Of a stretch of 64,000 nt of DNA, positions 60,799 through 64,000 are shown piece after piece. The translations under genes and the position numbers were made by a program. Location of the stretch: positions 2,356,001 through 2,420,000 of the forward strand of contig NZ_CP068046.1 of assembly GCF_016698665.1 (NCBI RefSeq), given 5' to 3'. The notes beneath the pieces were generated by a model, which was not told the DNA's origin, ran no database searches, and worked only from the letters and a program-made list of their open reading frames with translations. Position 1 is the first letter of the stretch; each line of letters opens with the position of its first letter. This DNA comes from Devosia rhizoryzae. Its GTDB lineage: Bacteria > Pseudomonadota > Alphaproteobacteria > Rhizobiales > Devosiaceae.

Positions 60799-61791
60799 CT
60801 AGTCCGCAGCCTGGTTTCCCACCATGTGGCAGGCGACGCGTGCGCCGTTGGCCTGTGTAAGCAGCGGCGGCATGGTGACCCGGCAGACCGGCTGCACAAG
60901 AGGGCACCGCGTGCTGAATGGGCATCCAGGTGGCGGATCGATTGGAGAGGGCAGGTCTGCCCCGATTTGTGGGCCCTGGTGATGTCGCTCTATCAAGGGA
61001 TTTTTGGAGAGGACGGAGCCGATCAGGGCCTTCGTATAGGGATGCTTGGGGTTGGCGAACAACACCTCGCGCGACGCATATTCGACCACCCGGCCGAGAT
61101 AGAGCACCATTACCTCATTGGCGATGTAGCGTACCACAGCCAGATCATGGCTGATGAAGAGAATGGCGATCCCCAAAGTCTTCTGCAGGTCCTCAAGCAG
61201 AACTAAAACCTGCGCGCGGATGGAGACATCGAGAGCCGAAACCGCTTCGTCGCAGATCAACAGCCCCGGCTCGAGCACAATGGCCCGGGCGATGCCGATG
61301 CGCTGGGCTTGGCCACCGGAAAACTCGTGCGGATAGCGCTCGGCCATTTCGGGGCGCAGCCCGACGCGTTCCATGGTCTTGAGTACCTGAGCCTTACGGT
61401 CTGCCGCTGAAAGCTGGGGGCGATGGGTCAGCAGCGGTTCGGCAATGATGTCGGCCACCCGCATGCGCGGGTTGAGCGACGCCAGAGGGTCCTGGAAAAC
61501 CATCTGCATCTGCGGGCGAACCTTCCGGAACCCCGCCTCCGACAACTGCGAGACCACCTGGCCGTTCCACTGCACAGTGCCCGAGGTCGGGTCCTGCAGC
61601 CTAAGGATGCCCCGCGCCAGGGTGGACTTGCCGCAACCGGACTCGCCTACGACACCAAGCGTCCTGCCACGGTCGAGCGTAAAGCTGACGTCTCGGACCG
61701 CTTTCAGCTCGGCTGGCGCCCTGAAAGGTCCGCGTGCAATTGGATAGCTAATGGAGAGGTCGGTAACCTCGAGCGAAGCGTCGGGACTCAT
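60799..61791 (-). CDS. Peptide-type ABC transporter ATPase (DppF-like)
   Basis: A 330-residue ATPase: Walker [10 protein letters not shown], signature [15 protein letters not shown], Walker B LLICDEAVSALD and the C-terminal Cys motif (CPFSTRCPLVQPVC). Walker B has DEAVS where DEPVS is usual. ATG 61791 overlaps the DppD stop by 4 bp. It belongs to the second Dpp-type transporter of the window. Confidence 0.93.
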   Translation of the reverse strand: MSPDASLEVTDLSISYPIARGPFRAPAELKAVRDVSFTLDRGRTLGVVGESGCGKSTLARGILRLQDPTSGTVQWNGQVVSQLSEAGFRKVRPQMQMVFQDPLASLNPRMRVADIIAEPLLTHRPQLSAADRKAQVLKTMERVGLRPEMAERYPHEFSGGQAQRIGIARAIVLEPGLLICDEAVSALDVSIRAQVLVLLEDLQKTLGIAILFISHDLAVVRYIANEVMVLYLGRVVEYASREVLFANPKHPYTKALIGSVLSKNPLIERHHQGPQIGADLPSPIDPPPGCPFSTRCPLVQPVCRVTMPPLLTQANGARVACHMVGNQAAD

Positions 61792-62786
61792 GCCTGAGCT
61801 CCTGCGAGCAGGGTGCTGTCGTCAAGCACAGGATGGTGACATGCCGCCCATTGACCGTTGGGCAAAGCGCGCAAGACGGGAACCACCGTCCTGCACATGC
61901 CGTCCGCACTGCTGCAGCGTGGCTCGAACATGCAGCCCTGGCGGGCCTGGCGCCCATCGGGTGGATAGCCGGGAATGGGGCTGATGGCACGCGTGGGAGC
62001 GGCCAGATCAGGCATGCTGCTCAACAGGCCCACCGTATAGGGATGGCTCGGATGCATAAGCACCTCATCCACCTTACCCTGCTCGACGATGGTGCCGGCA
62101 TAGACAACCATGACGCGATGAGCGAGCCTGGCGACCACGCCCATGTCGTGGGTGATCAGAACGACGGCGAGATTCTCGTCGCGGCGCAGTTCATCCAAAA
62201 TGTCGAGCACCTGGATTTGCACTGTAACGTCCAGCGCCGTGGTGGGCTCGTCGGCGATCAGCAGTTTCGGGCGGTTGGACAAGGCCATGGCGATCATGAC
62301 GCGTTGCCGCATGCCACCGGACAGCTCGTGCGGATACATGTCGAGCCGTCGCCTTGCTTCGGGAATGCGTACACGCTCCAGCAACTGCAGCGCCCCACTG
62401 CGCGCCGCCGCCATGTCCAGGCCGCGATGCAGCTCCAGCAATTCACACAACTGCGCCGCGACGGTCCGAAACGGATTGAGTGCCGTCATCGGGTCCTGGA
62501 AGATATAGGAGATCTGTTGGCCGCGAATGCGGTTGAGCTGGCGCTCATCGAGGGAAAGCAGGTTCTGTCCGTTGAACAAAGCTTCCCCGGTCGCGTCGCC
62601 ATTGGCTGCCAACAGGCCGCCCAGCGCCATGAATGTCTGGCTCTTGCCCGAGCCCGACTCCCCGACAACGCCCAGAACTTCACCAGCAGAGATGGAAAAG
62701 CTGACATTATCGACGGCCAGAATGGGTGCAGATTGAGTCTGGAAGCGTATCGACAGGTTGCGGACGTCCAGCAATGGCTCACTCAC
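61788..62786 (-). CDS. Peptide-type ABC transporter ATPase (DppD-like)
   Basis: A 332-residue ATPase with [37 protein letters not shown] and the C-terminal domain carrying CMFEPRCSSADGMC. The start is GTG 62786 with GGAGGAA upstream. First gene of the minus operon ATPase-ATPase-MmgE/PrpD-SDR. Confidence 0.93.
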   Translation of the reverse strand: MSEPLLDVRNLSIRFQTQSAPILAVDNVSFSISAGEVLGVVGESGSGKSQTFMALGGLLAANGDATGEALFNGQNLLSLDERQLNRIRGQQISYIFQDPMTALNPFRTVAAQLCELLELHRGLDMAAARSGALQLLERVRIPEARRRLDMYPHELSGGMRQRVMIAMALSNRPKLLIADEPTTALDVTVQIQVLDILDELRRDENLAVVLITHDMGVVARLAHRVMVVYAGTIVEQGKVDEVLMHPSHPYTVGLLSSMPDLAAPTRAISPIPGYPPDGRQARQGCMFEPRCSSADGMCRTVVPVLRALPNGQWAACHHPVLDDSTLLAGAQA

Positions 62787-62940
62787 GGGTATTTCCTCCG
62801 TGTCCGTCTTGCGCGGACTTCCATCCGATGAGAAGGCTAGCTTTGCAGGCCGTCGAATGTCAATCGCTCATGGTTAGATTTTGCTAAAATAGCGAATTCC
62901 AAAGAAAATAGCTTGCGACATAAGAATGATTTATGGTTGT

Positions 62941-62953
62941 TTTGTCTAACAAA
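62941..62953. promoter_or_regulatory. Inverted repeat in divergent Dpp promoter
   Basis: TTTGT-CTA-ACAAA lies in the AT-rich 208-bp gap between the divergent ATPase and permease genes. It is a plausible operator core, but no regulator gene is present in this part of the window. Confidence 0.3.
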
Positions 62954-62994
62954 TGGCGTTTCGGTAGCAAATCGAACGCCGCTGGAGGCTCCTG

Positions 62995-63933
62995 GTGTCG
63001 CTGTCCTTTTTCCTGGGAAAGCTGCTGCGTTTTATCCTGACCGTCTGGGCGGCGGCCACGCTGGTTTTCATTCTGCTGCGCATGACGGGTGATCCCGTGG
63101 CGGCGATGGTGCCGTCCGACGCGCCGCAGATCGTCATTGACCAGTACCGCGAACGCTTCGGCCTAGGCCAGCCTCTGCCCATACAATATATGGCATACCT
63201 GCGGGGGGTGCTGAGCGGCGATTTCGGCATTTCCTTCCGGACGGGCGGCAGTGCGTGGGAACTTGTTGCCCCGCGAATCGTCCCTACCCTGATCCTTACC
63301 GGCCTTTCGCTGCTTATGGCCCTGATCATTGGTATACCCGCCGGTATGGTCGCAGCCATGCGGCGCGGCGAGTTCGTCGACCGCTTCGTCATGGGCTTTT
63401 CGGTCTTCGGCTTCGCCATGCCCAACTTCTTCCTCGGCATCCTGCTGATCCTGCTCTTTACGCTCACCCTACGCGTGTTGCCGGCGGGCGGTTTTGAAAG
63501 TGCGCTCAGCCTGATCATGCCCGCGGTGACGCTCGGCCTGGCCACGGCAGGGTCGTACGCCCGCATGACACGCTCGGCGGTGCTTGAAGTTCTGTCGGCG
63601 CCCTTTATTCGCACCGCCAAGGCCAATGGCGTGCCACCCTTGCGGCGCATGACGCATCATGTCGCGCGCTCCATTCTCGTGCCGCTAGTCACACTGGCTG
63701 GCTTCAGTGTCGGATCGATGATCGCCGGGGCGGTGGTGATCGAGACGGTGTTCGCCTGGCCCGGCATCGGGCGGCTGCTGGTGACTTCGGTGACCGACCG
63801 CGATCTGGCGGTGGTGCAGCTGATCGTTATTCTGGCGGCTTCGACCATGGCGCTGTCGAATATGATCGTCGATCTGCTCTATGGCTGGCTTGATCCCCGG
63901 ATCGGCACCAAGCGTCGTTCGGGAGCAATGTGA
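62995..63933 (+). CDS. Peptide-type ABC transporter permease (DppB-like)
   Basis: A 312-residue permease with six hydrophobic segments and the DppB pattern (RFILTVWAAATLVFILLRM at the N-terminus; RTAKANGVPP...HHVARSILVPLV coupling loop). The start is GTG 62995 with GGAGG upstream. Its stop overlaps the next start (TGATG). Confidence 0.93.
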   Translation: MSLSFFLGKLLRFILTVWAAATLVFILLRMTGDPVAAMVPSDAPQIVIDQYRERFGLGQPLPIQYMAYLRGVLSGDFGISFRTGGSAWELVAPRIVPTLILTGLSLLMALIIGIPAGMVAAMRRGEFVDRFVMGFSVFGFAMPNFFLGILLILLFTLTLRVLPAGGFESALSLIMPAVTLGLATAGSYARMTRSAVLEVLSAPFIRTAKANGVPPLRRMTHHVARSILVPLVTLAGFSVGSMIAGAVVIETVFAWPGIGRLLVTSVTDRDLAVVQLIVILAASTMALSNMIVDLLYGWLDPRIGTKRRSGAM

Positions 63934-64000
63934 TGCGTCGATGGAACCTGGGTGTCGTCGTGCCGGCTGTGATGCTTGGCCTGGTCGTGGCGTTTGCGGC
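63933..64000 (+). CDS. Peptide-type ABC transporter permease (DppC-like), 5' end only
   Basis: The first 22 codons from ATG 63933 (MRRWNLGVVVPAVMLGLVV...) give a short basic N-terminus and the start of a membrane helix. The position right after DppB and the 1-bp overlap identify it as the partner permease. The rest, and probably the binding protein, lie beyond the window. Confidence 0.75.
   Translation, partial: MRRWNLGVVVPAVMLGLVVAFA

Noticed and set aside
1..64000. Search for tRNA, rRNA, CRISPR arrays, insertion sequences, prophage or toxin-antitoxin pairs.
   Set aside because: No cloverleaf, spaced direct-repeat array, transposase, integrase or paired toxin-antitoxin genes were seen.

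Overview
The window is GC-rich, densely packed bacterial DNA. Gene content and style (TRAP, TTT and Dpp/Afu-type ABC uptake systems, GntR/IclR/DeoR regulators, pca genes, a BKACE enzyme, an opine dehydrogenase) suggest an alphaproteobacterium of the order Hyphomicrobiales, possibly Devosia or a relative. The taxonomic guess is inference; there is no rRNA or marker gene here. No tRNA, rRNA, CRISPR array, insertion sequence or phage gene was recognised. Nearly all of it is a chain of catabolic modules, each pairing a transporter with enzymes and a regulator.

Layout. (1) 1-5010: end of a probable SDR gene, a cupin, a zinc-free MDR oxidoreductase, a decayed GNAT gene with an in-frame stop, a DUF1127-like small protein, a winged-helix/TPR regulator and an AhpD-like protein. 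(2) 5189-13621: a sugar or deoxy-sugar module. Nine minus-strand genes (TRAP transporter DctP-Q-M, cupin, NAD epimerase, MBL-fold protein, GntR regulator, two SDRs), most overlapping by 1-4 bp, diverge from a 2-hydroxyacid dehydrogenase and an L-rhamnose mutarotase-like gene. (3) 13934-26336: an amino-acid/peptide/opine module: FAD oxidase, Dpp-type ABC transporter, M20 dipeptidase, second FAD oxidase and opine dehydrogenase, with a GntR regulator divergent from a class V aminotransferase. (4) 26995-30171: gamma-carbonic-anhydrase-like protein and pcaF-pcaJ-pcaI (end of the beta-ketoadipate pathway). (5) 30327-42146: a module around an IclR regulator with TTT transporter, aldehyde dehydrogenase, SDR, HpcH/HpaI aldolase, BKACE enzyme, bicupin, DUF6282 hydrolase-like protein and a quinone oxidoreductase. 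Three copies of one inverted repeat (YGTTTC-N7-GAAACG) mark its two divergent promoters. (6) 42940-54206: two complete ABC systems of the Fbp/Afu type, a PP2C-like phosphatase, a DeoR regulator, nagA and nagB, best read as uptake and breakdown of an already phosphorylated amino sugar. (7) 54473-58029: small accessory genes (damaged methyltransferase, HEPN-like protein, secreted protein, two membrane proteins). (8) 58577-64000: SDR, MmgE/PrpD protein and the start of another Dpp-type ABC transporter that runs off the window.

The most unexplained structure is a dispersed intergenic repeat of about 55 bp (GCGCCCCATT...AAAGCGGACAT). I found eight copies, all in the same orientation, all outside genes, and mostly in the gaps that separate one catabolic module from the next.
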